Source: Verrucomicrobiota bacterium (GTDB lineage: Bacteria; Verrucomicrobiota; Verrucomicrobiia; Opitutales; Opitutaceae). From it: a stretch of 64,000 bases of DNA. A model generated the notes under the pieces. The model did no database searches, was not told where the DNA came from, and was given only the letters and a program-made list of their open reading frames with translations. A program made the translations under genes and the position numbers. The stretch lies in assembly GCA_016235555.1 (NCBI GenBank), contig JACRKC010000073.1, forward strand, positions 62,001 to 126,000. Direction: 5' to 3'. This document shows positions 43,680-53,301 of this stretch, piece after piece. The first letter of the stretch is position 1. Each line of letters begins with the position of its first letter.

Positions 43680-46202
43680 ATGAATGTTCGACGCCACCTC
43701 CCCCGCTTTGCCCGCGGCGCGGCCGCGCTGTTGTCGCTGGCTGTTTGCAGCATTTTCGCCGCTCCGCAGACGACGACGCGCGCGCCCGACGAAGACGTCA
43801 ACTCGCCGTCGTTCCGCACGCGCCAAAGCCTCGTGCCGAGCAAGGATCTCCTCCACACCGGCTGGGGCGTCACGCCCGCCGGCCAGCACGTCCGCGTGAG
43901 CGATATGGTGCTGAAGATGATCGTCGCACCCGACAAGAAGACGCTCGTCGCCGTGAGCGGCGGCTTCAGCGACACGGGCCTCACGCTCCTCGATCTCGCA
44001 ACGCAAAAGGTCACGCAGTTTCTCCCGCTCAAGGAGTCGTTCAACGGCGTGGCCTTCAGTCGCGACGGCCGCCGCATCTACGTCGCGGGGGGCGATCTCG
44101 GTGTCGTGCATGTCTTCGACTACGCCGCCGGCAAGGCCACGCCTGCCCCCGCGGTGAAACCGCAGGTCGAGTCGCGCCCGCTGTTCCTCGCCGGCCTCGC
44201 CGTGCATCCGGGCACTGGCCGGGTCTACGTCTGCAACGAGGCCAATCACGAAATCTGGGTGCTCCGCCCCGACACGCTGGCGCTCGATGGCATCATCCCC
44301 GTCGGGTTGCACCCGCACTCCTGCCTCTTCGGCGCCGACCAGCGCCACCTCTACGTGACCAACTGGGGCAGCCGCACCGTCAGCGTCGTCGACACCCAGA
44401 CCCAGCGCCGCGTGCGCGACATCACCGTCGGCCTCCGCCCCAACGATCTCGCGCTCTCCTCCGACGGCCGCCTCTTCGTCGCCTGCTCCGGCGACAACAC
44501 CGTGCACGTCATCGCCACGCGCCGCCTCGAGTCCCTCGGCGAAGCCGCGAGCCCCGCGCGGCGCCTTTGGGAGGGCACCCGCGAAGTCATCTCCACGTCG
44601 CTCTACCCGCAGTCGCTCGAAGGCAGCACGCCCAGCGGCGTCGCCGTTTCGCCCGACGGCCGCACGCTCTTCGTCGTCAACGCCGACAACAACAACGTGA
44701 TGGTCGTCGATGTTTCCAACCGCCTCGTCGAGGAGGCCGCCGCGCGCGGCGACATGCTGTCGCTCGTCAACGGCTTCATCCCCGTCGGCTGGTATCCCAC
44801 CGCGGTCGCCGTCAGCCCCGACAACCAGACGCTCTTCGTCGCCAACGGCAAAGGTCTCATGTCGCGCGAGAGTTTCCCCGCCCGCACCAGCGATCCGCGC
44901 AAGGCCAACTCCCTCCTCCCCTACGACTACACCGCGCGCATCTTCGAGGGCCACATCTCCGCCATCGCCCGCCCCGACACCGCGCAGATGGTCGCCTACA
45001 CCAACCAGGTTCGCAAAAACTCCCCCTACACGCCGGCCTCGCTCACCCACGCCCCCATCGCGAGCGAGAGCATCATTCCCGCCAAAGTCGGCGACCCGTG
45101 CCTGATCAAGCACGTGCTCTACATCATCAAGGAAAACCGCACCTACGACCAGGTGCTCGGCGACCTCAAGGACCGCAACGGCCAGCCCCTCGGCAACGGC
45201 GAGCCGCGTCTCGCCATCTTCGGCGAGAAGGTCACGCCCAACCACCACCAGCTCGCCCGCGACTACGTGCTGCTCGACAACCTTTACTCCAACTCCGAAG
45301 TGAGCATCGACGGTCACAGTTGGTGCGACGCCGCGATCGCGACCGATTTCAACCAGCGCTCGTGGATCGTGAGCTACTCGAAACACGGCAAGCTTCCCGG
45401 CAACGAGGAGATGGAGAATCCCGCCAACGGCTACCTCTGGGATCTCTGCCGCCGCCACGGCGTCAGCTACAAGAATTACGGCGAAGGCGCCCAGCGCGTT
45501 CCTTCCGCCAACCGCGGCAAATGGGGTCGCCGCACCAACAACGACCGCGACATGGACCTCGTCGACTTCTGGATCGACGATCTCAGGCAAGCCGAGAAAA
45601 CCGGCGCCCTCCCCGCCTTCACCATCATGTCGCTCGGCGAAAATCACACGAGCGGCACCACGCCCGGGGCGTTCACGCCCAACGCCGCCGTCGCCAGCAA
45701 CGACATCGGCCTCGGCAAGATCGTCGCCGCCGCCACGCGCAGCAAATTCTGGAAGGAGATGGCCATTTTCGTGATCGAGGACGACACGCAGAACGGTCCC
45801 GATCACGTCGACGCCCACCGCACGGTCGGTTTCGTCATCAGCCCCTATGTGAAACGCGGCACGGTCGACTCCACGCTCTACACCACCGCGAGCCTGCTGC
45901 GCACCATCGAGCTCATCCTCGGTCTGCCACCGCTCACGCAATACGACGCCGGCGCCACGCCCATGTTCAACAGCTTCGGTCGCGAAGCCGTGGTCGTGCC
46001 CTACGACGTGCTCAAGCCGCAGATCGACCTCCAGGAGCGCAACACCAAGAAATCGGTCTACTGGCAGGAGTCGTCGAAGATGAATTTCAAGGACTACGAC
46101 CGCGCCCCCGAAGACGCGCTCAACCGGATTCTCTGGGCCTACGCCAAGGGGCCCGACGAACCCTACCCCACGCCGATCCACGGCGCGCTCTTCACGCGGT
46201 AG
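43680..46202 (+). CDS. Beta-propeller fused to phosphoesterase domain
   Basis: An 840-residue exported protein (signal peptide to about residue 28). Residues about 60-420 contain YVTN-type propeller repeats (HPHSCLFGADQRHLYVTNWG, VSVVDTQT, SGVAVSPDGRTLFVVNADNN). Residues about 475-840 form an alkaline-phosphatase-superfamily phosphoesterase: HVLYIIKENRTYDQVLGD, then the Ser/His region DGHSWCDAAIATDF, HVDAHRTVGFVISPYVKRG. Proteins with this combination are common in Planctomycetes, Verrucomicrobia and Acidobacteria; the substrate may be a phospholipid or phosphodiester. The TAG stop (46200-46202) lies in the left edge of the repeat at 46199. The gene is convergent with the RbsC-like gene. Confidence 0.85.
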   Translation: MNVRRHLPRFARGAAALLSLAVCSIFAAPQTTTRAPDEDVNSPSFRTRQSLVPSKDLLHTGWGVTPAGQHVRVSDMVLKMIVAPDKKTLVAVSGGFSDTGLTLLDLATQKVTQFLPLKESFNGVAFSRDGRRIYVAGGDLGVVHVFDYAAGKATPAPAVKPQVESRPLFLAGLAVHPGTGRVYVCNEANHEIWVLRPDTLALDGIIPVGLHPHSCLFGADQRHLYVTNWGSRTVSVVDTQTQRRVRDITVGLRPNDLALSSDGRLFVACSGDNTVHVIATRRLESLGEAASPARRLWEGTREVISTSLYPQSLEGSTPSGVAVSPDGRTLFVVNADNNNVMVVDVSNRLVEEAAARGDMLSLVNGFIPVGWYPTAVAVSPDNQTLFVANGKGLMSRESFPARTSDPRKANSLLPYDYTARIFEGHISAIARPDTAQMVAYTNQVRKNSPYTPASLTHAPIASESIIPAKVGDPCLIKHVLYIIKENRTYDQVLGDLKDRNGQPLGNGEPRLAIFGEKVTPNHHQLARDYVLLDNLYSNSEVSIDGHSWCDAAIATDFNQRSWIVSYSKHGKLPGNEEMENPANGYLWDLCRRHGVSYKNYGEGAQRVPSANRGKWGRRTNNDRDMDLVDFWIDDLRQAEKTGALPAFTIMSLGENHTSGTTPGAFTPNAAVASNDIGLGKIVAAATRSKFWKEMAIFVIEDDTQNGPDHVDAHRTVGFVISPYVKRGTVDSTLYTTASLLRTIELILGLPPLTQYDAGATPMFNSFGREAVVVPYDVLKPQIDLQERNTKKSVYWQESSKMNFKDYDRAPEDALNRILWAYAKGPDEPYPTPIHGALFTR

Positions 46203-46280
46203 GGACGCCTCTCCGAGGCGTCCTGAGTTCCAGGCGGGACACCACCCTGCAGCCAGGACGGCTCGGAGAGCCGTCCCTAC
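46199..46280. repeat. REPIN-like palindromic repeat, GGGACGGCTCTCCGAGCC class
   Basis: GTAGGGACGCCTCTCCGAGG (left) and its inverted copy GGCTCGGAGAGCCGTCCCTAC (right arm). The left edge GTAG contains the stop codon of the phosphoesterase gene, as in rnc at 7397. It lies 6 bp from the convergent RbsC-like gene and may terminate both transcripts. Confidence 0.85.
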
Positions 46281-46286
46281 CTGGGC

Positions 46287-47246
46287 TCACGCCTGCTTCC
46301 CCTGCCGCAGCCGGTCGAGGAACACGGCCACGATGATCACGAGGCCGATGATGATCTCCTGAAAATACGTCGGCCAGCCCATCTGCTGCGAACCGTTGCG
46401 CAGCACCGCCATGATCAGCGCGCCGATCATCGAGCCGAGGATCGTGCCGACGCCGCCGTTGAGGCTCGCCCCGCCGATGATCACCGACGCGATGATGTCG
46501 AGTTCCAGCCCGATCGCCACCGTCGGATCGCCTTGCCGCAGCCGCGAGAGCTGAAACAGGCCCGCGAGCCCGAAGAAGCACCCGGCGAGCGCGTAGATCG
46601 CGATCTTCAGCCGCTGCGTCGGCACGCCGCAGAGACGCGCGGTCTGCTCATTCGAGCCGATGGAGAAAATATGCCGCCCGAACACCGTGTTGTTCAGCAC
46701 GAGCGACGTGATCACGGCCAGCACGATGGCCACCCACACGCCCGCGGGCAGCGCGTAGCTGAACGGATCCGGGGTCGTCATCCAGCCGTTGATCGGCGAG
46801 GAGTCGTAGTTGACCGTCTGGTTGTCGCCGAGCCACTTCGCCGAACCCCGCGCGACCCCGAGCGTGCCGAGGGTGATGATGAACGGCGTCATGCGCAGCC
46901 GCGCGATCGCCGTGCCGTTGAGCAAGCCGATCACGCCACCCGTGAGAATGGTCGCGAGACACGTCGGCGCCGTGCTCCAGCCGTGCTTCACCAGCAACGC
47001 GCCCACGACACTCGTGAACGCGATGCTCGAGCCCACCGAGAGATCGATGCCACCGCTCACGATGATCATCGTCATCCCGAGCGCGCCGATCGCGACGATC
47101 ACGGTCTGCGTGAGGATGATCTTGAAGTTGTGGTAGCTGAGAAACGCCTCGCGCGATTCGCCCGGGATCGCAAACAGCGCGATCACCAGGATGAGCCCGA
47201 AAAACGGCCCGGCTTTGCCCAGCATGCGCTTCGCGGTGTCGTTCAT
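46287..47246 (-). CDS. RbsC-like sugar ABC transporter permease
   Basis: A 319-residue permease of the branched-chain/ribose family (BPD_transp_2), with about eight hydrophobic segments. Motifs are TMIIVSGGIDLSVGSSIAF, TPFIITLGTLGVARG, VFGRHIFSIGSNEQTARLCGV and IASVIIGGASLNGGVGTILG, all typical of RbsC, XylH and AraH. It is the last of five minus-strand genes (GH29, FucP-like, binding protein, ATPase, permease). The gap of 153 bp to the ATPase gene contains the repeat at 47279-47373. Confidence 0.92.
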   Translation of the reverse strand: MNDTAKRMLGKAGPFFGLILVIALFAIPGESREAFLSYHNFKIILTQTVIVAIGALGMTMIIVSGGIDLSVGSSIAFTSVVGALLVKHGWSTAPTCLATILTGGVIGLLNGTAIARLRMTPFIITLGTLGVARGSAKWLGDNQTVNYDSSPINGWMTTPDPFSYALPAGVWVAIVLAVITSLVLNNTVFGRHIFSIGSNEQTARLCGVPTQRLKIAIYALAGCFFGLAGLFQLSRLRQGDPTVAIGLELDIIASVIIGGASLNGGVGTILGSMIGALIMAVLRNGSQQMGWPTYFQEIIIGLVIIVAVFLDRLRQGKQA

Positions 47247-47278
47247 CGAAAAGTCAGGCGTGCCACCGACAGGAGTTT

Positions 47279-47373
47279 GTCATTCTGAGCGGAGCGAAGA
47301 ATCCAGCCGGAGAATCGCGCCCGGCGCAGAGTTCCGGGGCTCCAATTGGATTCTTCGCTCCGCTCAGAATGAC
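47279..47373. repeat. Palindromic repeat, GTCATTCTGAGCGGAGCG class
   Basis: GTCATTCTGAGCGGAGCGAA (continuing GAATCC) is mirrored by GGATTCTTCGCTCCGCTCAG (continuing AATGAC). This sequence type is widespread in several GC-rich bacterial phyla. It lies between the ATPase and permease genes of the RbsABC-like importer. Confidence 0.85.
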
Positions 47374-47399
47374 ACCGCGGGACCATGGTTGAGTTCAAT

Positions 47400-48899
47400 T
47401 CATGCACTGCCCGTGGCCACGCGCATGATCTCCGCCTCGGTCCACTGCGGGCGCGGGCGCACCGCGGCGAGTTCGCCCCGACACATGACCCCGACCGTGT
47501 CGCACAAGCCGAGCAACTCGGGCAGGTAACTGCTCACCACGATCACCGCCTTGCCGGCCGCCGCGAGTTCGCCGATCAGCTGATAGATCTGCGCCTTGCT
47601 CCCGACGTCGATGCCGCGCGTGGGTTCATCGAGCAGGAAGATCCGCGCCGGGTGCTCCAGCAGGCGCGCGAGCGCGATCTTCTGCTGGTTGCCGCCGGAC
47701 AGCTCGCCGACGCGTTGGGTGCCGTCGCGGCATTTCACCCGCAACTCGCCGATCCAACGCTCCGCGGTCTCGCGCTGCCGCCGGCCGTTGATCCAGCCGA
47801 AGCGCCCGAAGGTCTCGTGCTTGGTGAGCGTGATGTTGTCGGCCAACGACTGCGTGAGCATGAGCCCCTCCTCCTTGCGGTTCTCGCTCAGAAACCCCAC
47901 GCCCTGCGCCCAGCGATGGTGCGGCGTCGCCGCCTCAGCCGGCGCGCCGACGATGCACACCTCGCCGCTTTCGAGTTCGTCGAGGGCGAAAATCACGCGA
48001 ACCAGATCCGTGCGCCCCGCACCGATCAGTCCCGCCAGCCCGAAGATTTCCCCGGCCCGGACGCGCAGGCTCGCCCCTTTCAACCGGAGCGGGCTCACGG
48101 CTGCTTTTACTTCGAGCACGGGTTCGCCGAGCGCATGGGCTGTGCGCGGGTAAAGATCTTTCACCTCGCGGCCGGTCATCAACGTAACGATGTGGTCGAG
48201 CGACGCCTCCTTCATCTGCCCCGCGCCCACCGTCTCCCCGTCCTTCAGCACCGTGAACCGGTCCGCGATGCGCCGGCACTCTTCGAGAAAGTGGCTGATG
48301 TAGATGATGCTCACGCCCTGCGCGCGCAGCCGCGCGATGGTCGCGAACAACCGCTCGGTGTCGGCCTGCGTGAGGCTGCTCGTGGGCTCGTCCATGATGA
48401 GCACCTGCGGCTTGGTCAGCAGCGCCCGCGCAATCTCGATCACCTGTTGCTCCGCGATGCTGAAACGTCCCGCCGGCTGGTCGAGGTCGAGCGTCTCGTG
48501 TCCGAGCAGCGCCAGCGCGGCGCGCGCACGCTCCCGCGAGGCTGTCCGGTCGATCCAGCCGCCGCGGGCCGACTCGGCGCCGAGCAGGATGTTCTCCTGC
48601 GCGGAGAGGTGCAGCGCGAGGTTGAGTTCCTGGTAGATCATCGCGACGCCTTTGAGCCGCGCGTCGTGCGGATCGGTCGGCTGGTAAGGTGCGCCGCCGA
48701 GCTCCATGGTGCCCTCGTCGGCGGCGTGCGCCCCGCTGAGGATTTTCATGAGCGTGCTCTTGCCCGCGCCGTTCTCGCCGATGAGCGCATGGACCTCCCC
48801 GGGGGCGATTTCGAGCGACACGCCACGCAGCGCCTGCGTGGCGCCGAACGACTTCTTGATCCCTGTCAGCCGCAGAGCCGCGGCGATCGTGGTCATCAC
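47400..48899 (-). CDS. RbsA-like sugar ABC transporter ATPase
   Basis: A 499-residue protein with two nucleotide-binding domains. The first has Walker A GENGAGKST, the family's Q-type signature FSIAEQQVIEIARAL and Walker B VLIMDEPTSSL. The second has the degenerate Walker A GLIGAGRTDLVR that is normal for this family, LSGGNQQKIALARLL and IFLLDEPTRGID. It powers monosaccharide import with the RbsC-like permease. Its ATG overlaps the stop of the binding-protein gene (48896-48899). Confidence 0.93.
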   Translation of the reverse strand: MMTTIAAALRLTGIKKSFGATQALRGVSLEIAPGEVHALIGENGAGKSTLMKILSGAHAADEGTMELGGAPYQPTDPHDARLKGVAMIYQELNLALHLSAQENILLGAESARGGWIDRTASRERARAALALLGHETLDLDQPAGRFSIAEQQVIEIARALLTKPQVLIMDEPTSSLTQADTERLFATIARLRAQGVSIIYISHFLEECRRIADRFTVLKDGETVGAGQMKEASLDHIVTLMTGREVKDLYPRTAHALGEPVLEVKAAVSPLRLKGASLRVRAGEIFGLAGLIGAGRTDLVRVIFALDELESGEVCIVGAPAEAATPHHRWAQGVGFLSENRKEEGLMLTQSLADNITLTKHETFGRFGWINGRRQRETAERWIGELRVKCRDGTQRVGELSGGNQQKIALARLLEHPARIFLLDEPTRGIDVGSKAQIYQLIGELAAAGKAVIVVSSYLPELLGLCDTVGVMCRGELAAVRPRPQWTEAEIMRVATGSA

Positions 48900-49870
48900 T
48901 TCAAATATTTGTCCAGCGGCGGGCGGACCATGTCGGCCATGTCGGGCGAGTTGAAATTCTCCTTCGTCACGAAGCCGACGCCCGTGTCGACCACGGCCTC
49001 GACCTTTTCGCCGCGCAGGACCGCGACGGCGTTCTTCACGCCGAGGTAGCCCATCTTCATCGGATTCTGCACCACGAGGCCCTGGATGTCGCCGGCGAGC
49101 AGCGCGGCGTTGAGGGTCTCGCCGGAATCGAAGCCCACAAGTTTCACCTTGCCCTTCGCCAGCCCCGCATCGCGCAACGCCAGCAGCATGCCCGCGGTGC
49201 CCGACTCGTTGCAGGTGAAGATGCCGTTCACCTGCTTGCCGAAGCGGTTGAGCAAATTCTCACTGACCGCCTTCGCCGTGTCGCGCGTCGCGCCCGCGTG
49301 CTGGTCGGTCGAGAGCAGTTTGATGTTCGGAAAATCCTTCTTCATCACCTCAAGGAAGCCCTCCTCGCGTGCCTCGGTGCTGGCGGAGCCGACCTGCAGG
49401 CGGAGCATGATCGCGTTGCCTTTGCCGCCGAGCAGCTTGCCGAGTTCACGCGCGGCGATGCGTCCGCCCTCGCGGTTGTCCGTGGCGATGTAGCTCGCCG
49501 GCGCCTTCGATTCGAGGCCCGAGTCGATCACGATCACGGGGATCTTGCCGCGCACGGCGGACTCGACCGGGGCCACGAGCCCGCGCTTGTCGAGCGGCGC
49601 CAGCACGATGGCGCTGACGCGCTGGCCGACGAAATTCTCCACCACCTGGATCTGCTGCTCGCGGTCGTCCTCCTTGAGCGGGCCCTTCCAGATGATCGAC
49701 ACGTTCACGCCCTGCGCTTTCAGCTCGCGCTCGGCCTTCACGGCGCCGGCGTGGATCGATTTCCAGAACTCGTGCGTCGTGCCTTTCGGAATCACAGCGA
49801 TCCGGTAGGCATCGGCGCCGGTGAGCGGCGCAATCACGGCGAGGAACAGGGCAACGAGGGTTTGCTTCAT
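48896..49870 (-). CDS. RbsB-like sugar-binding protein
   Basis: A 324-residue periplasmic protein with signal peptide MKQTLVALFLAVIAPLTGADA; the start at 49870 is preferred over 49945. The Peripla_BP_4 fold is clear: RIAVIPKGTTHEFWKSIHAGAVKAE, VSAIVLAPLDKRGLVAPVESA, VIVIDSGLESKAPASYIATDN, and GIFTCNESGTAGMLLALRDA, VQNPMKMGYLGVKNAV. Position between the FucP-like and RbsA-like genes suggests L-fucose or a related sugar as ligand, inferred from context only. Confidence 0.92.
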   Translation of the reverse strand: MKQTLVALFLAVIAPLTGADAYRIAVIPKGTTHEFWKSIHAGAVKAERELKAQGVNVSIIWKGPLKEDDREQQIQVVENFVGQRVSAIVLAPLDKRGLVAPVESAVRGKIPVIVIDSGLESKAPASYIATDNREGGRIAARELGKLLGGKGNAIMLRLQVGSASTEAREEGFLEVMKKDFPNIKLLSTDQHAGATRDTAKAVSENLLNRFGKQVNGIFTCNESGTAGMLLALRDAGLAKGKVKLVGFDSGETLNAALLAGDIQGLVVQNPMKMGYLGVKNAVAVLRGEKVEAVVDTGVGFVTKENFNSPDMADMVRPPLDKYLK

Positions 49871-50020
49871 GGGAAACGCAGAGGGGACGACGGCGATTCG
49901 GGGACGCGCAGTTAGCCAAACCCGCCTTCCGCTTGGCGAGCGCAAACATGCGGAGATTTCGGACCGCCCGGCGCCACCGCGTGCCTGGACGAAACCACGC
50001 TGGCGAAGTCACGAAGCGGG

Positions 50021-50090
50021 GTAGCAGCCGAGGTGACGAGGCTGTTTCGCGGCGTTAACCTGATCCCAGCCTCCTCACGTCGGCTGCTAC
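50021..50090. repeat. REPIN-like palindromic repeat, GTAGCAGCCGACGTGAGG class
   Basis: GTAGCAGCCGAGGTGACGAG (left) and the right arm (50067-50090, CCTCACGTCGGCTGCTAC end) are inverted copies. It lies downstream of the FucP-like gene's stop (50112) on the minus strand and upstream of the binding-protein gene. Confidence 0.85.
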
Positions 50091-50111
50091 GGCCGAACGC
50101 GTGGCTGCGCG

Positions 50112-51650
50112 TCAGTGTCCCTTGCGCGCGTCGAGGCCGACCACGCCGTCGGAGCGGCTGAGCTTCGACCACGCGAACCCGTAGAGCGCGATGAGGAGGA
50201 AGCACACGAGCGGCATCAGAAAACTCACCGACATGTTGTAGAGGTCGCCCAGCCGGCCCATGAGTTTCGGCATCAGCGCGCCGCCGGTGATCGACATCAC
50301 GATGAACGCCGACGCCTTCTTTTTCGAATCCGGCCCGAGTCCGAAGATGCCCAGCGCAAAGATCGTCGGGAACATGATCGACATGAAGAAGAACGTCCCG
50401 AACACCGCCGCGACCGAGAGCCAGCCGAGCTTTAGCACCACGATGCCGCACAGCACGAGGTTGATGAACGCATACGTGCCGAGCGCATGGTGTGCGGACG
50501 TTTTTCGCAGGATCGCCGCGCCGATGACGCGGCCGATGAAAAACAGGAAGAACCCGACGCTCAGCATCCGGCTCGCGCCCACATCGGTGAGGTGCCACGT
50601 GCCGCTCGTTTGGGCGAAACCATCCTTCAGGAACCACGCGACGAGTCCGTTGGTGCGCAATCCCTCGGAAATGGCGGGCAACTCGGAGATCATGTAGTTG
50701 ATGAAGAAACTGAAGATGCCGGCCTGTGCCGCCACATAGAGAAACTGCGCGAGGGTCGCGCCGGAGAAATGCGGATGCGCCCAGATGTTATGCGTCGTGA
50801 GCCGCTGCGAGTAGCTCCAGAGCCACACCGCGCCGACGGCCAGCGGCACGAGGAACGCCCACCCGGGCACCGCGATCTCCATCACGTAGGTGAGGATCGC
50901 ATAGAGGGAAAACACGATGACGCCCGCGCCGGCGAGCATGAGGGCAAACGCGAGACCCTTGTGCGTCGCGTGATCCGCCGGCGCGGCGGGCCCGGACTCG
51001 TCGGTATGATAAGCGTCCTCCGGCTTGATCTCCGGCAACTTGGCCCGCCAGAAGAACACCACCAGCACGAGCACGGAGATCGCGATGATGAGATACGGAA
51101 TGTAGAGTGTCTTGTTCGCCGCCTCGGCGCCGCCGGTGGTCGCGTAGAAAAAGTGCGACGCGATGATCGGCCCGGTGATCCAGCCGAAGCCGTTGAACGA
51201 TTGCGCGAGGTTGATGCGGAACGTGCCGTATTCCTTCGGACCGAGCACGGTCGTGTAGGGATTGGCCACGGTTTCGAGCACCGTGAGGCCCATCGCGACG
51301 AGACACACGCCGAGGAGGAAGGCCCAGAACTGCGCGATGTGTGTGGCCGGCACGAACCAGAAGCCGCCGAGCGCGACGAGGAACAAGCCGAAGATGATGC
51401 CGCCCTTGTAGCCGATCTTCCGCGTGAGCAGTCCGGCCGGCAGCGCCATGAGCGTGTAGCCGAAGTAGTGGGCGAACTGCACCCAGGCCGACTGCGCCTT
51501 GCTCAGGTGCAGCAGGTCCTGGAAATGCTTGTCCATCGTGTCGATCAGGCTGTTGAGGATCGCCCACAGCATGAACAAGGTGGCGACGAGGAAGAACGTG
51601 GCCGTGTGGTTCTGGCCGTCGTCGGTTTTGAAATAGCTCTTTTCAGACAT
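50112..51650 (-). CDS. FucP-like sugar:proton symporter (MFS)
   Basis: A 512-residue major-facilitator protein with about 12 membrane segments. ATFFLVATLFMLWAILNSLI, FAHYFGYTLMALPAGLLTRKIGYKGGI, GLTVLETVANPYTTVLGP (the ETxANPY motif shared by FucP and NagP) and GFGWITGPIIASHFF point to L-fucose-type proton symport. A longer-than-usual loop at about 215-240 is present. The start at 51650 (MSEKSYFKTDD) is preferred over 51761. It lies 159 bp downstream of the GH29 gene. Confidence 0.88.
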   Translation of the reverse strand: MSEKSYFKTDDGQNHTATFFLVATLFMLWAILNSLIDTMDKHFQDLLHLSKAQSAWVQFAHYFGYTLMALPAGLLTRKIGYKGGIIFGLFLVALGGFWFVPATHIAQFWAFLLGVCLVAMGLTVLETVANPYTTVLGPKEYGTFRINLAQSFNGFGWITGPIIASHFFYATTGGAEAANKTLYIPYLIIAISVLVLVVFFWRAKLPEIKPEDAYHTDESGPAAPADHATHKGLAFALMLAGAGVIVFSLYAILTYVMEIAVPGWAFLVPLAVGAVWLWSYSQRLTTHNIWAHPHFSGATLAQFLYVAAQAGIFSFFINYMISELPAISEGLRTNGLVAWFLKDGFAQTSGTWHLTDVGASRMLSVGFFLFFIGRVIGAAILRKTSAHHALGTYAFINLVLCGIVVLKLGWLSVAAVFGTFFFMSIMFPTIFALGIFGLGPDSKKKASAFIVMSITGGALMPKLMGRLGDLYNMSVSFLMPLVCFLLIALYGFAWSKLSRSDGVVGLDARKGH

Positions 51651-51809
51651 GGCGCGAACGGATGAGAGGGGCGGTTGAGCGGACGCGGAAGAGGGGAAAT
51701 TCAGGCTTGGCCGAACGCAGGCGAGGTCAACGGACCGCACGGCGCATCTCTTGCGAAACACCGCGCATCCCTCACCCGCGCCGGACGCGGGGCGCGATCA
51801 GCGCTCGAC

Positions 51810-53216
51810 CTAGTCGCCTTCGATTTCGACGACGACGACCGCGCCCATCGTGTCGAGCACGGCCATGCGCGGGACGTTGATGAGGCGCACGCCGTCCTTG
51901 TTGGTCGTGACCTTCAGCTCCTTGCGGCGGCCCATCTCGTCGATCTGGGTGACCGACTTGATCTTGTTCTTGAACGCCGGCAGCGCGAAACCGTCGCGAC
52001 CGATCTTGAAGATCGAAAAGTAGAGTTTGCCGGGCTTGGCCGTGCAGCGCCACTCGTTGCGCGCAAGGAACACCGGCTTGCCGTCGAGCCCCTTCTGCGT
52101 CGCCGCGTAGTCACCGAACTCTTCGCCGAACGGCGAGCGGCCCGCGCCGTAGACGGCCTCGCCGTTCGTTTTCAACCATTCGCCGACGGCGCGCAGGTTG
52201 TCCTGGCTCGGCTGCGGAACGACACCTTCGGCGGTCGGGCCGACGTTGAGCAGGTAGTTGCCGCCTTTGCTGACGATGTCGACGAGTTTGAAGACAAGGT
52301 CGCCGGGCGACTTCCAGTCGTGGTCGTCGGTGCGGTAGCCCCATGTGCGGTTGAGCGTCGCGGGCACCTCCCAGGCGCCATCGAGATGGGAGTTGGGGAT
52401 GGCGTTGTCGCCGGTGGAAACATAATCGCCCACGGCGCCGAGACGCCCGTCGATGAGGCAGGAGGGCTGCAGCGTGCGCACGATGTCGGTGAGGCGCTTC
52501 GGGCGATCGCCGGTCATCATCTGCGGCGTGTCGAACCAGATCAGGCACATCGGGCCGTAGTTGGTGAGAAGTTCGCGGAGCTGCGGCTCGGCTTTGTTGC
52601 GCAGGTAGGCGTCGTAGGAACCGTCCTTGTCCTTCACGGCGTTCTCCGGGAAGTCCCAGTTGTTGCCGGTGCCGCCGCGCTCATGCCAGTCCTGCGACTG
52701 CGAGTAGTAGACGCCGAAGCGGAGCCCGCGCTTGGCGCAGGCGGCGGCGAGTTCCTTGATCACATCACGCTTGAACGGCGTCGCGTCGAAGACGTTGTAG
52801 GGACTCGCGGCGGACTTGAAGAGCGCGAAGCCGTCGTGGTGCTTCGAGGTGATGACGACGTATTTCATGCCGGCGTCGGCGGCCATCTGCGCCCACGCGT
52901 CGGCGTTGAACTTCACCGGATTGAACTTCTTCGCGAGCTGCTCGTATTCCCCGACGGGGATCTTCATGCGGTTCATGATCCACTCGCCGATGCCGGGCGA
53001 GCGCCCGCCCTTCCAGTAGCCGGCCGGGATGGCGTAGAGACCCCAGTGGATGAACAGGCCGAACTTCGCCTCCTTGAACCACGCGAGCCGCGCCTCTTTG
53101 GCCGCGGGCGATTCGGGATCGGCGGCGGGCGTCTGGGCGGGGAGCGTCGACGCGAGACTGAGACAGCCGAGTGCGCACAGCGCGCCGCGGCGGAAGGAGG
53201 AGACGGGGTTGAGCAT
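51810..53216 (-). CDS. Alpha-L-fucosidase, GH29
   Basis: A 468-residue secreted enzyme (signal peptide to about residue 28) that releases terminal L-fucose. Family motifs are FGLFIHWGLYAIPAGYW, YVVITSKHHDGFALF and CLIWFDTP, where Asp 229 is the expected nucleophile; YLLNVGPTAEGVV follows. The general acid cannot be assigned by eye. It is the first gene of the five-gene fucose locus and faces the ElyC-like gene divergently. Together with the transporter genes below it implies hydrolysis of fucosylated glycans followed by fucose uptake. No fucose isomerase or kinase gene is in the window. Confidence 0.93.
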   Translation of the reverse strand: MLNPVSSFRRGALCALGCLSLASTLPAQTPAADPESPAAKEARLAWFKEAKFGLFIHWGLYAIPAGYWKGGRSPGIGEWIMNRMKIPVGEYEQLAKKFNPVKFNADAWAQMAADAGMKYVVITSKHHDGFALFKSAASPYNVFDATPFKRDVIKELAAACAKRGLRFGVYYSQSQDWHERGGTGNNWDFPENAVKDKDGSYDAYLRNKAEPQLRELLTNYGPMCLIWFDTPQMMTGDRPKRLTDIVRTLQPSCLIDGRLGAVGDYVSTGDNAIPNSHLDGAWEVPATLNRTWGYRTDDHDWKSPGDLVFKLVDIVSKGGNYLLNVGPTAEGVVPQPSQDNLRAVGEWLKTNGEAVYGAGRSPFGEEFGDYAATQKGLDGKPVFLARNEWRCTAKPGKLYFSIFKIGRDGFALPAFKNKIKSVTQIDEMGRRKELKVTTNKDGVRLINVPRMAVLDTMGAVVVVEIEGD

Positions 53217-53301
53217 GATGAAAATTGGGGAGGCTTCTCCGATGCTACCGAGCCAGGCACGCCGCCGAAATGGATAATCTTGGCAAAAGCATGTTCATTC
53301 T

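Noticed and set aside
43629-46181. Long minus-strand open frame (850 codons) opposite the phosphoesterase gene
   Set aside because: Same cause: a composition-driven shadow with no recognisable motif, whereas the plus-strand frame has clear domains.
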